64,000 nt of DNA from Bacillota bacterium (lineage in GTDB: Bacteria; Bacillota; Clostridia; Christensenellales; Aristaeellaceae): assembly GCA_023392515.1 (NCBI GenBank), contig JAEVYX010000057.1, forward strand, positions 1 to 64,000, in the 5' to 3' direction. The position numbers and the translations under genes are program-made. Positions within the stretch are counted from its first letter, which is position 1; each line of letters starts with the position of its first letter. Below, piece after piece: positions 7,783 to 15,263 of this stretch. The notes below the pieces were generated by a model that made no database searches, was not told the origin of the DNA, and saw only the letters and a list, made by a program, of their open reading frames with translations.

Positions 7783-8325
7783 ATGTCTCGAATCGGAAAG
7801 CTTCCGATCACTGTCCCCAAGGGCGTGACGGTTACAGTTTCCCAGGACAACACCGTAACGGTGAAAGGACCCAAGGGGCAACTGTCCCAGTGGGTAAACC
7901 GGGATATTACCGTGCAGCAGGATGACGGCGTGCTGACTCTTGTCCGCCCGACTGATTCCAAACCCCACAAGGCTATGCACGGCCTGTACCGCAGCCTGGT
8001 TCATAACATGGTGGTAGGCGTCACGGATGGCTTCTCCAAGAGCCTGGAACTGGTAGGAACCGGTTACCGCGCCGCGGCGGAAGGCAAAAGGCTGACGCTG
8101 AACATTGGGTATTCCCATCCGGTAGTGTTTGAAGCTCCGGAAAACATCACCTTTGAAACACCCGCCCCCACCAAAGTGGTGGTAAAGGGCATCGACAAGC
8201 AGCAGGTAGGCAACCTTGCCGCCGATATCCGCGCTGTACGCAAACCCGAGCCGTATTTGGGCAAGGGCATTAAGTACGAGGCTGAGCGGATCCGGCGCAA
8301 GGAAGGCAAGACCGGCAAGAAGTAA
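7783..8325 (+). CDS. rplF: 50S ribosomal protein L6
   Basis: 180 residues, MSRIGKLPITVPKGVTVTV at the start. L6 has two tandem related domains and binds near the sarcin-ricin loop. The domain-two signature PYLGKGIKYEAERIRRKEGK is intact at the C-terminus. Usual family length. GGAGG lies upstream. Confidence 0.98.
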   Translation: MSRIGKLPITVPKGVTVTVSQDNTVTVKGPKGQLSQWVNRDITVQQDDGVLTLVRPTDSKPHKAMHGLYRSLVHNMVVGVTDGFSKSLELVGTGYRAAAEGKRLTLNIGYSHPVVFEAPENITFETPAPTKVVVKGIDKQQVGNLAADIRAVRKPEPYLGKGIKYEAERIRRKEGKTGKK

Positions 8326-8343
8326 GAAAGGGAGTGAACGCAT

Positions 8344-8712
8344 ATGTTCAAAAAGCGCGATCGCAATGAAATCCGCGTGATTCGTCACGCCCGCGTGCGC
8401 AAAAAGATCAGCGGCACCCCACAAGCGCCGCGTCTTAGCGTATACCGCAGCCTGAATCATATCTATGCCCAAATTATCGACGATACCAAGGGGACGACTC
8501 TGGTATCCGCCTCTACCGTGGATCCCAGCCTGAAAGACCGGCTGGGCGAAGTGGATAAGAAGGGCGCTTCCAAACTGGTTGGCAAGCTCATTGCAGAGCG
8601 TGCGATCCAGGCCGGCGTGAAGCAGGTGGTCTTTGACCGCGGCGGCTATGTGTATACAGGCCGCGTGGCCGAACTGGCTGCCGGTGCCCGGGAAGCTGGG
8701 CTGGAGTTCTGA
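8344..8712 (+). CDS. rplR: 50S ribosomal protein L18
   Basis: 122 residues with a basic N-terminal tail (KKRDRNEIRVIRHARVRKK) and the L18 core RLSVYRSLNHIYAQIIDD, VFDRGGYVYTGRVAELA. L18 binds 5S rRNA together with L5. It follows rplF by 18 nt and precedes rpsE by 19 nt. Confidence 0.97.
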   Translation: MFKKRDRNEIRVIRHARVRKKISGTPQAPRLSVYRSLNHIYAQIIDDTKGTTLVSASTVDPSLKDRLGEVDKKGASKLVGKLIAERAIQAGVKQVVFDRGGYVYTGRVAELAAGAREAGLEF

Positions 8713-8731
8713 TATGAAGGAGGACACACGC

Positions 8732-9229
8732 ATGCAACGCAACGAACAGGTCAGCGAATTCAAAGAAAAGCTGGTGGCTGTCAACCGCGTGACCAAGGTC
8801 GTAAAGGGCGGACGCAATTTCCGCTTCTCTGCGCTTGTGGTGGTAGGCGATGAAAAGGGCCGCGTCGGCGCCGGAATGGGCAAAGCCGCGGAAATCCCGG
8901 AAGCTATCCGCAAGGCCGTAGAAGATGCTAAAAAGCATTTGGTCAATGTTCCAATGCACAATACCACCATTCCTCACGAAGTGGTAGGCCGTTTTGGAAC
9001 CGGCAAAGTGGTGCTCCTTCCCGCTCAGGAAGGTGCTGGCATCATCGCCGGCGGCGGCGCCCGCGCCGTGCTGGAAATGGCAGGCGTGCGGGATATCCGC
9101 ACCAAGTCTTTTGGCACCAGCAATCCCATCAACATGGTTAAAGCTACGCTTGAAGGGCTTCGCCTTTTGCGCTCCGCGGAGCAGGTTGCCAAGCTTCGTG
9201 GCAAAACCGTGGAAGAGCTGCTGGGCTGA
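8732..9229 (+). CDS. rpsE: 30S ribosomal protein S5
   Basis: 165 residues from MQRNEQVSEFKEKLVAVNRV. S5 affects decoding accuracy and mRNA unwinding. The dsRBD-like core VVKGGRNFRFSALVVVGDEK and the GAGIIAGGGARAVLEMAG motif are present. An in-frame ATG at 8714 is directly before the AAGGAGGA site, so the ATG at 8732 is chosen. Confidence 0.97.
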   Translation: MQRNEQVSEFKEKLVAVNRVTKVVKGGRNFRFSALVVVGDEKGRVGAGMGKAAEIPEAIRKAVEDAKKHLVNVPMHNTTIPHEVVGRFGTGKVVLLPAQEGAGIIAGGGARAVLEMAGVRDIRTKSFGTSNPINMVKATLEGLRLLRSAEQVAKLRGKTVEELLG

Positions 9230-9243
9230 GGAGGAAAGAAACA

Positions 9244-9426
9244 ATGAAACTGAAGGTCACATTGATCAAATCTCCGATTTCCAGCTTGCAAAAGCATATT
9301 GACACCGTGAAGGCCCTTGGTCTTCACAAAGTGGGTCAAAGCGTCATCAAGGAGGACAATCCCTGCATTCGCGGGCAAATCTTCCGGGTGAAGCATATGG
9401 TCACCGTGGAAGAAATCAGCGAGTAA
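9244..9426 (+). CDS. rpmD: 50S ribosomal protein L30
   Basis: 60 residues, MKLKVTLIKSPISSLQKHI, then TVKALGLHKVGQSVIKED. L30 is a small bacterial 50S protein that is absent in some phyla but usual in Firmicutes. GAGGAAAG lies upstream, and rplO starts 14 nt after the stop. Confidence 0.96.
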   Translation: MKLKVTLIKSPISSLQKHIDTVKALGLHKVGQSVIKEDNPCIRGQIFRVKHMVTVEEISE

Positions 9427-9440
9427 AGGAGGGAATCCCC

Positions 9441-9881
9441 ATGAAATTGCACGAGTTACAACCCGCGCCCGGATCTACCACCGCACCCAAACGCCTGGGC
9501 AGGGGCACTGGCTCCGGTTTGGGCAAGACCTCCGGCAAGGGCCACAAAGGTGCCAAGGCCCGCTCCGGCGGCGGCAAAGGGCCCGGATTTGAAGGCGGCC
9601 AGATGCCTCTGGTGCGCCGCGTGCCTAAGCGCGGTTTTACCAATATCTTTGCAAAAGAATACGCAACTGTGAACGTGGAGCGCCTGGACATTTTCGAAGA
9701 CGGAGCTGTGGTGACTGTCGAATCCCTCATGCGCGCCGGTATCATCAAGAAGACGTTGGACGGCGTGAAGATTCTGGGCGGCGGCGAGCTGACTCGGAAG
9801 CTGACCGTGAAGGCTGACAAGTTTACAGAATCTGCAAAAGAAAAGATCGAGGCTCTCGGCGGGAAAGCCGAGGTGAATTAA
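9441..9881 (+). CDS. rplO: 50S ribosomal protein L15
   Basis: 146 residues. L15 has a glycine-rich extended N-terminal arm, visible as RLGRGTGSGLGKTSGKGHKG and RSGGGKGPGFEGGQMPL, followed by a globular domain with the GVKILGGGELTRKLTVKADK motif. It is a late-assembly 50S protein. secY starts 2 nt after its stop, which suggests translational coupling. Confidence 0.98.
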   Translation: MKLHELQPAPGSTTAPKRLGRGTGSGLGKTSGKGHKGAKARSGGGKGPGFEGGQMPLVRRVPKRGFTNIFAKEYATVNVERLDIFEDGAVVTVESLMRAGIIKKTLDGVKILGGGELTRKLTVKADKFTESAKEKIEALGGKAEVN

Positions 9882-9883
9882 CC

Positions 9884-11143
9884 ATGTGGGAGACCCTTCG
9901 CAACGCATGGCGAGTAGAAGACTTGCGTAAGAAGCTGCTATACACCTTCTTCATGCTGCTTGTCTTCCGGCTGGTTGGCGTTATCCCTGCCCCTGGTGTG
10001 GATATTGCCCGGGTACATTCGCAAACAGCGAATCTTCCTCTTTTGGATCTTGTGAATATGATGACGGGGAATGCTTTTTCCAACATGACCATCATGGCGA
10101 TGGGCATTACCCCTTACATCAACTCCTCCATTATTATGCAACTGCTGACCATTGCCATCCCGGCACTGGAGCGTATGCAAAAAGAAGGGGAAGAAGGCCG
10201 CAAGAGGATCGCTCAAATCACTCGTTATGTAACAGTGGGCTTGGCAGTTATTCAGGCCATCTTCCTGGTGGCGGGCCTGGGGTATATCAAGTCCGGCTGG
10301 TTTAACTATGTGATGGTGGGCGTAAGCATGGCAGGCGGCACAGCTTTGGCCATGTGGATCGGTGAACGTATCACTGAAAAAGGCGTAGGCAACGGCATAT
10401 CCTTGCTGATTTTTGCCGGTATCGTCTCCAACCTGTTCAATGGCGCCGTTTCCGGTGTGAAAAACGCCGCTGCCGCAGGGACGATGTCTGCCTGGTTGAC
10501 CATGCTGGCCGTACTCGTAGCCGCCTTGGTGATGATCACCCTGGTGACTTTCGTGGATATGGGCGAGCGCCGGGTTCCCGTTCAGTACGCCAAGCGTGTG
10601 GTGGGCCGCAAGATGTATGGTGGCCAAAGCACCCACATTCCCATGAAAGTGAACTCCACGGGCGTTCTCCCGTTGATTTTCGCCTATTCTTTCATGGCTT
10701 TCCCCGGCACGATCATTCAATTGGTGGGCGGAACCAACAGCGGTGCATATCGCTGGTGGGGAACCTATATGAACAGCGCTTCTCCCATTTACCTTACAGT
10801 AACTGCGCTGCTCATTATCGCTTTCACCTACTTCTATACTTCCATCAGTTTCAATCCCCAGGATATCAGCAAAAACATTCAGCAGCAGGGCGGCTTGATC
10901 CCCGGTATTCGTTCGGGTAAGGCAACGGTGGACTATCTCAGCCGCACCAGCTCCCGCTTGACACTGTTTGGCGCACTGTTCCTGGCGGTATTGGCAACAG
11001 TACCTACGGTTCTTACCGTGCAGTTGCAAACTTCCATTCCTTTTGCGGCATCTTCTCTCCTGATTGCCGTCAGCGTTGCACTGGAAACCACCCGTCAAGT
11101 GGAAAGCCAGCTCATCATGCGGCATTACAAAGGCTTTTTATAA
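9884..11143 (+). CDS. secY: preprotein translocase subunit SecY
   Basis: 419 residues, ten predicted membrane spans. SecY is the protein-conducting channel with SecE and SecG. The start MWETLRNAWRVEDLRKKLLY, the plug-region sequence FSNMTIMAMGITPYINSSII and the C-terminal HYKGFL are typical. The cytoplasmic loop with ERRVPVQYAKRVVGRKMYGG, important for SecA and ribosome docking, is intact. Its position after rplO is conserved across bacteria. A 144-nt structured gap separates it from adk. Confidence 0.98.
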   Translation: MWETLRNAWRVEDLRKKLLYTFFMLLVFRLVGVIPAPGVDIARVHSQTANLPLLDLVNMMTGNAFSNMTIMAMGITPYINSSIIMQLLTIAIPALERMQKEGEEGRKRIAQITRYVTVGLAVIQAIFLVAGLGYIKSGWFNYVMVGVSMAGGTALAMWIGERITEKGVGNGISLLIFAGIVSNLFNGAVSGVKNAAAAGTMSAWLTMLAVLVAALVMITLVTFVDMGERRVPVQYAKRVVGRKMYGGQSTHIPMKVNSTGVLPLIFAYSFMAFPGTIIQLVGGTNSGAYRWWGTYMNSASPIYLTVTALLIIAFTYFYTSISFNPQDISKNIQQQGGLIPGIRSGKATVDYLSRTSSRLTLFGALFLAVLATVPTVLTVQLQTSIPFAASSLLIAVSVALETTRQVESQLIMRHYKGFL

Positions 11144-11170
11144 ACGGATGAAGCAATGTGAAAAAGTAAT

Positions 11171-11270
11171 CCTGTGGCGCGGGAAGGGATATTCCTTTTC
11201 CGCGCCCACGGACTGCCCGGGAATCGGTTGCATCATATCCTGTGACAAGCGATGCATTTGGTCCCACAGG
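11171..11270 (+). promoter_or_regulatory. structured leader between secY and adk
   Basis: Several pairings are possible in this gap. A long stem joins GTGGCGCGG at 11174-11182 with CCGCGCCCAC at 11200-11209 (one bulge) and has an inner AAGG/CCTT helix. CCTGTG at 11239-11244 pairs with CACAGG at 11265-11270. TGCATC at 11229-11234 pairs with GATGCA at 11251-11256, which crosses the previous helix. CCTGTGG at 11171-11177 can also pair with CCACAGG at 11264-11270. The alternatives are mutually exclusive and lie just before the adk ribosome binding site at about 11274-11280. Confidence 0.4.
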
Positions 11271-11287
11271 CGGAAAGGAGTTTGCCT

Positions 11288-11917
11288 ATGCACGTGATTT
11301 TTCTAGGCCCTCCGGGTGCTGGGAAAGGCACGCAAGCCCAAAAAGTGTGTGCCTATTTAGGCATACCCCAAATCTCCACCGGTGACATTTTGCGCCGGGC
11401 CATAAAGGAAGGAACAGAAACTGGCAAGAAGGCGAAGGCCTTTATTGACGCCGGAAAGCTGGTTCCTGACGATGTGGTGATTGCGATTGTTGACGAGCGG
11501 CTGAAAGAGCCCGATTGTGCCAAGGGATATATCTTGGATGGATTTCCCCGTACGGTTCCCCAGGCAGAAGCCCTCAAGGGAATTGCCACAATTGATGCTG
11601 TCGTCAACCTGGATGTGCCGGATGAGGCTTTGGTAAAAAGATTATCCGGCCGGCGCGTTTGTCTCAAGTGCGGCGCGACCTACCATATCAGCCATTTGGA
11701 TGGCAAAACGAGCTGTGCCGCATGCGGCGAACCGCTGATCCAGCGGGATGACGACAAAGCGGAAACGGTGCAAAGCCGGCTGCAGGTATATCACCAACAG
11801 ACGGCCCCCCTGGTAGAATACTATCAGCGGGAAGGAACTTTGCACACAATCCTGGGCACAGGCGGGATGGAGGATACATTCCAGACCATCCTGAAAACAT
11901 TAGGGGTCGAACAATGA
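11288..11917 (+). CDS. adk: adenylate kinase, zinc-LID type
   Basis: 209 residues from MHVIFLGPPGAGKGTQ; the P-loop is at residues 7-15. It converts ATP plus AMP to two ADP. The LID domain carries four cysteines (C125, C128, C143, C146), the structural zinc site of Gram-positive adenylate kinases. The substrate motifs STGDILR, DGFPRT and RDDDK are present. The ATG at 11288 is preferred over an earlier one in frame, because AAAGGAG is 7 nt upstream. The stop overlaps map by 4 nt. Confidence 0.97.
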   Translation: MHVIFLGPPGAGKGTQAQKVCAYLGIPQISTGDILRRAIKEGTETGKKAKAFIDAGKLVPDDVVIAIVDERLKEPDCAKGYILDGFPRTVPQAEALKGIATIDAVVNLDVPDEALVKRLSGRRVCLKCGATYHISHLDGKTSCAACGEPLIQRDDDKAETVQSRLQVYHQQTAPLVEYYQREGTLHTILGTGGMEDTFQTILKTLGVEQ

Positions 11918-12690
11918 TTTATCTAAAGAATCCCGAGCAGATCGAAAAGATGCGTGAAGCAGGCAGTCTGCTGTATGAAGTTCTGCAAAAGCTTCGGGAT
12001 GCCGTCAAGCCGGGGGTTACCACGGCGGCGTTGGATGTATATGCCGAACAGCTGATCCGCAAGCATAAGGCCATTCCTTCCTTTTTGAACTATCATGGGT
12101 ATCCGGCCACCCTATGCACCAGCGTGGATGCGGAAGTGGTTCATGGAATCCCCAGTGAAGATGTAGTGCTTCGGGAAGGTTCCATTATCAGTGTCGACTG
12201 TGGGCTGGTTTTGGACGGCTGGCAGGCGGATAGTGCCTTCACCGTTGGGGTGGGCGAAATATCTGCCCAAGCGGCCTCCTTGATCGAAATCACAGAGCAA
12301 TGCTTCTGGAAGGGCATTCGGCAAGCGGTACTTGGCAACCGGCTGGGGGATTTGGGCTATGCCGTGCAATCCTGGGCGGAAGCCCATGGATATTCCGTCA
12401 TTCGGGACCTGACAGGCCATGGAATCGGCCGGGCCATGCACGAAGAACCCAGTGTATTCAACTATGGGGAAGCCGGCAGAGGAATTCGGCTTCGCAAGGG
12501 CATGACTTTGGCGGTGGAGCCCATGATTGCCGCAGGGGATTGGCCGGTAGATGAATCGGATAACGGCTGGACATTCCGTACAAGGGATGGCAGCTTGGCC
12601 GCACACTATGAGCATACCATCGCCATTACCGATGGGCTGCCGGAAATTCTGACGCTCCCAGGATATACCTGGAAGGAGGAAGACGCGTGA
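11914..12690 (+). CDS. map: methionine aminopeptidase type I
   Basis: 258 residues. It removes initiator Met from nascent proteins. The five metal ligands of the pita-bread fold are visible: D95 and D106 (SVDCGLVLDGWQADSAFT), H169 (LTGHGIG), E202 (AVEPMI) and E233 (YEHTIAI). H176 (AMHEEP) is the conserved active-site histidine. Length and the absence of an N-terminal extension indicate type Ia. It overlaps adk and the following KOW gene by 4 nt each, so all three are probably coupled. Confidence 0.97.
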   Translation: MIYLKNPEQIEKMREAGSLLYEVLQKLRDAVKPGVTTAALDVYAEQLIRKHKAIPSFLNYHGYPATLCTSVDAEVVHGIPSEDVVLREGSIISVDCGLVLDGWQADSAFTVGVGEISAQAASLIEITEQCFWKGIRQAVLGNRLGDLGYAVQSWAEAHGYSVIRDLTGHGIGRAMHEEPSVFNYGEAGRGIRLRKGMTLAVEPMIAAGDWPVDESDNGWTFRTRDGSLAAHYEHTIAITDGLPEILTLPGYTWKEEDA

Positions 12691-13007
12691 AACCCATTCC
12701 GTTTGAAGTGGGGCGCGTGGTGCTTTCTACGCAGGGCCGGGACAAAGGACGTCTGTTTGTCATAGTGGCCGTAACACAGGACGATTATGTCCTGGTTGCC
12801 GATGGGGATTTACGCAAAGCCGAAAGCCCCAAACGCAAAAAGACAAAACACCTGCATGCCAAGCCCATGTTATTTCCGGTTCTTTCCCAAAAGCTTAAAA
12901 GCGGCCAACCGGTTGTAGACAGTGAACTGCGCAAGGCCCTGAAGGAAGCCGGGTCTGCCAACCATCTGACGCCTTGCAAGGAGGGTTGCGTACTTGTCCA
13001 AGAATGA
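12687..13007 (+). CDS. KOW-domain RNA-binding protein, ribosomal L14e/L6e-like
   Basis: 106 residues. The N-terminal part FEVGRVVLSTQGRDKGRLFVI is a KOW motif, followed by DYVLVADGDLRKAESPKRKKTKHL, a pattern of the archaeal/eukaryotic L14e-type proteins. Such genes are common between map and infA in Clostridia; their role is not settled and is probably ribosome-associated. The start overlaps the map stop by ATGA and the 3' end overlaps infA by 14 nt. Confidence 0.85.
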   Translation: MKPIPFEVGRVVLSTQGRDKGRLFVIVAVTQDDYVLVADGDLRKAESPKRKKTKHLHAKPMLFPVLSQKLKSGQPVVDSELRKALKEAGSANHLTPCKEGCVLVQE

Positions 13008-13215
13008 TGTCATCGAAATGGAAGGCCACGTGATAGAGGCACTTCCCAATGCCATGTTCCAGGTGGAACTGCCCAACGGCCATCGTATCATGGCCCATAT
13101 ATCGGGCAAGATGCGTATGAATTTTATACGTATCTATCCTGGAGACAAGGTCACCATTGAGCTTTCGCCCTACGATCTCACCCGTGGGCGTATCACCTGG
13201 CGCAGCAAGGGCTGA
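12994..13215 (+). CDS. infA: translation initiation factor IF-1
   Basis: 73 residues with a TTG start, MSKNDVIEMEGHVIEALPNA. IF-1 is an S1-type OB-fold that occupies the 30S A site during initiation. GHRIMAHISGKMRMNFIRI and GDKVTIELSPYDLTRGRI are diagnostic. The TTG at 12994 is supported by AAGGAGGG at 12978-12985. The gene begins inside the 3' end of the KOW gene, so it is likely translated by coupling. Confidence 0.97.
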   Translation: MSKNDVIEMEGHVIEALPNAMFQVELPNGHRIMAHISGKMRMNFIRIYPGDKVTIELSPYDLTRGRITWRSKG

Positions 13216-13282
13216 ACCTTTGAATGCGCTATAAAGCCCGGAGTACTTTGTGTAGCCGGAAAAGAACAAGGAGGTTACCTCT

Positions 13283-13396
13283 ATGAAAGTCAGGCCGTCC
13301 GTTAAGCCAATTTGCGAGAAGTGCAAGATTATCAAACGCAAAGGCCGGATTATGGTGATTTGCGAGAATCCCAAGCACAAACAAAAGCAGGGCTGA
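13283..13396 (+). CDS. rpmJ: 50S ribosomal protein L36, zinc form
   Basis: 37 residues, MKVRPSVKPICEKCKIIKRK at the start, too short for most gene finders' cut-offs. The zinc ribbon ligands are C11, C14, C27 and H32. AAGGAGG lies at about 13268-13274. It is the last gene of the first ribosomal transcript: a terminator hairpin follows 7 nt after the stop. Confidence 0.97.
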   Translation: MKVRPSVKPICEKCKIIKRKGRIMVICENPKHKQKQG

Positions 13397-13402
13397 AGAG
13401 CA

Positions 13403-13426
13403 GTGCGCTTTTTGCGCACCGTTTTT
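13403..13426 (+). terminator. terminator after rpmJ
   Basis: GTGCGC, loop TTTTT, GCGCAC (13403-13419) followed by CCG and TTTTT at 13422-13426. This separates the S10-spc transcript from the alpha operon, which has its own promoter 40 nt further on. The 6-bp stem is short, so some read-through is likely. Confidence 0.7.
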
Positions 13427-13467
13427 CAAAAATGGCTGAAAAAATTAGATTACTCCAAAAGAAATTG

Positions 13468-13496
13468 TTTACTGCAAAATAATTTTGTGGTACAAT
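13468..13496 (+). promoter_or_regulatory. extended -10 promoter of the alpha operon
   Basis: TTTACT at 13468-13473, a 17-bp spacer, and TACAAT at 13491-13496. The TGG immediately before the -10 box makes an extended -10 element. Predicted start is near 13503. Confidence 0.75.
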
Positions 13497-13502
13497 TACC
13501 TA

Positions 13503-13760
13503 GTTACGCGGCTGGTAGAGTTTCGTGGGCGGCTGCATAGGGGAGACCCCTCTATGATCCACGGGCTTTCACCGATAGATTGTACGAAAATGCCTACCCC
13601 ATAAGCGATGCTTCTGGGGAAAAAAGGCTCGCCGTTCCCATTTTGGGCAAAGCGGCGGCGCCACGCACCCGTGAAAGCGGGGATTTGGTTCCCCTTTTCG
13701 TGGACATGGCTCGCTGTTTACCGGCGAAGCCGAACCAACATTTGGAGGTGTTTTAAACAC
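13503..13760 (+). promoter_or_regulatory. long multi-hairpin leader of the rpsM operon
   Basis: About 258 nt of untranslated RNA with a series of strong stems. The first is CGTGG/CCACG near 13524-13564 enclosing CATAG-GGG-AGA-CCC-CTCTATG. The second, near 13596-13618, is CCCCA and AAGC pairing with GCTT and TGGGG around loop GAT. The third, near 13670-13703, is GGGGA/TCCCC extended by CGTGAAA/TTTCGTG with wobbles. The last is CGGC-GAA-GCCG at about 13722-13732, shortly before the ribosome binding site TTGGAGG. The density of pairing suggests autoregulation, S4 being the obvious candidate as rpsD is in this operon. Confidence 0.6.
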
Positions 13761-14141
13761 ATGGCACGCATTCAGGGCGTAGACCTGCCCAGAGAAAAGC
13801 GCGTGGAAATCGGCCTGACTTACATTTTCGGGATCGGTTTGTCCACGTCCCAGCAGATTCTGGCCGAGACGGGCATCAGCCCCGATACCCGGATCAAGGA
13901 TCTCTCCGAACAAGAAGTATCAAAGCTTCGTGATTATATCGAGCATAACCTGAAAACCGAAGGCGACCTGCGTAGAGAGATTTCGCTGAACATTAAGCGT
14001 TTGGTTGAAATCGGCAGCTATCGCGGCGTGCGCCATCGGCGCAGCCTGCCTGTCCGGGGCCAGAATACCAAGCAGAATGCCCGGACCCGCAAAGGGCCTA
14101 AGAAGACCGTTGGCGGCAAGAAAAAGGCTGCAACGAAATAA
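13761..14141 (+). CDS. rpsM: 30S ribosomal protein S13
   Basis: 126 residues from MARIQGVDLPREKRVEIGLT. S13 sits in the 30S head and contacts P-site tRNA and the 50S bridge B1. The HhH-like segment TYIFGIGLSTSQQIL and the C-terminal RGQNTKQNARTRKGPKKTV are conserved. Upstream in-frame codons belong to the leader. TTGGAGGTG precedes the ATG. Confidence 0.97.
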   Translation: MARIQGVDLPREKRVEIGLTYIFGIGLSTSQQILAETGISPDTRIKDLSEQEVSKLRDYIEHNLKTEGDLRREISLNIKRLVEIGSYRGVRHRRSLPVRGQNTKQNARTRKGPKKTVGGKKKAATK

Positions 14142-14199
14142 TGCGCGATCATAGCACAAGCCATAACGACTGCCCTATTGGGCACGGAGGGATGATTTC

Positions 14200-14601
14200 A
14201 TGGCACCCAAACAGAAACTGAAGAAAGTCACGCGCAAGCGCCGGGAGAAAAAACTGGTTGAGCGCGGTGCAGCACATATCCGTTCTTCCTTTAACAACAC
14301 CATCGTTACCATCACCGATCCCAACGGCAACGCCCTATCCTGGGCCAGCTCCGGCGGGCTTGGTTTCCGCGGCAGCAAAAAGTCCACGCCCTTTGCCGCA
14401 CAGATGGCTGCCGAAACCGCCGCCAAGTCGGCAATGGAATTCGGCCTCAAAACGGTGGAAGTATTCGTGAAGGGCCCCGGCTCCGGGCGGGAAGCCGCAA
14501 TCCGTTCTCTTCAGGCTGCAGGCCTTGAAGTGAATATGATTAAGGATGTTACGCCCATTCCCCACAACGGCTGCCGCCCGCCCAAGCGCAGAAGAGTATA
14601 A
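14200..14601 (+). CDS. rpsK: 30S ribosomal protein S11
   Basis: 133 residues. S11 forms part of the 30S platform near the mRNA exit. AHIRSSFNNTIVTITDPNGN, KSTPFAAQMAAETAAK and the C-terminal TPIPHNGCRPPKRRRV are signature segments. GGAGGG lies upstream. The 58-nt gap after rpsM holds no clear signal. Confidence 0.98.
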   Translation: MAPKQKLKKVTRKRREKKLVERGAAHIRSSFNNTIVTITDPNGNALSWASSGGLGFRGSKKSTPFAAQMAAETAAKSAMEFGLKTVEVFVKGPGSGREAAIRSLQAAGLEVNMIKDVTPIPHNGCRPPKRRRV

Positions 14602-14616
14602 GGAGGGATATGACCC

Positions 14617-15213
14617 ATGGCGAGAAACACTCAGCCAATCGCAAAGCGCTGCAAGGCATTGGATATCTCCCCTGCCATGATGGGCTATGCGAATAAAAAG
14701 ACCACCCGTAACCCCGGTGGGGAACGGCGCAAGAAGGTCAGTGAATATGGCCTTCAGCTTAAGGAAAAACAAAAGGTCCGTTTCGTATATGGCGTGATGG
14801 AGCGTCAGTTCCATAACTATTACGAAAAGGCTGTCAACATGAAGGGCGTTACCGGCGAAAATCTCCTGCAGCTGCTTGAGCGTCGCTTGGATAACGTAAT
14901 CTTCCGTCTGGGTATGGGTGCCAGCCGCCGTCATGCACGTCAGTTGGTTACACATGGCCACATCCTGGTTAATAACAACCGGGTAGACATTCCTTCTTAT
15001 TTGGTGTCGGTGAATGATGTGATCACCATCCGTGCCAAGAGCAAGGATATGGAACATTTTAAAGCACTCCGGGAAGGCAGCAGCAGCATCGTTCCTAAGT
15101 GGCTGACACTCAATGCCGGCGAGCTTACCGGCACCGTCATCGCCCTCCCCACCCGCGAGGACATTGACCTGCCCCTGCAGGAGAACATGATCGTCGAGTT
15201 TTACTCCCGTTAA
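14617..15213 (+). CDS. rpsD: 30S ribosomal protein S4
   Basis: 198 residues, a primary assembly protein of the 30S body. The S4 RNA-binding domain LERRLDNVIFRLGMGASRRH and ARQLVTHGHILVNNNRVDIP is intact. The N-terminal segment lacks a clear CxxC zinc pattern. In Bacillus rpsD is monocistronic and self-regulated; here it is in the alpha operon as in Escherichia coli, which makes the folded rpsM leader the likely target. Confidence 0.97.
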   Translation: MARNTQPIAKRCKALDISPAMMGYANKKTTRNPGGERRKKVSEYGLQLKEKQKVRFVYGVMERQFHNYYEKAVNMKGVTGENLLQLLERRLDNVIFRLGMGASRRHARQLVTHGHILVNNNRVDIPSYLVSVNDVITIRAKSKDMEHFKALREGSSSIVPKWLTLNAGELTGTVIALPTREDIDLPLQENMIVEFYSR

Positions 15214-15263
15214 ATTGGACGAGATTCCCTCGATCGACGGTTCCATCAAGGAGGGTACATACC

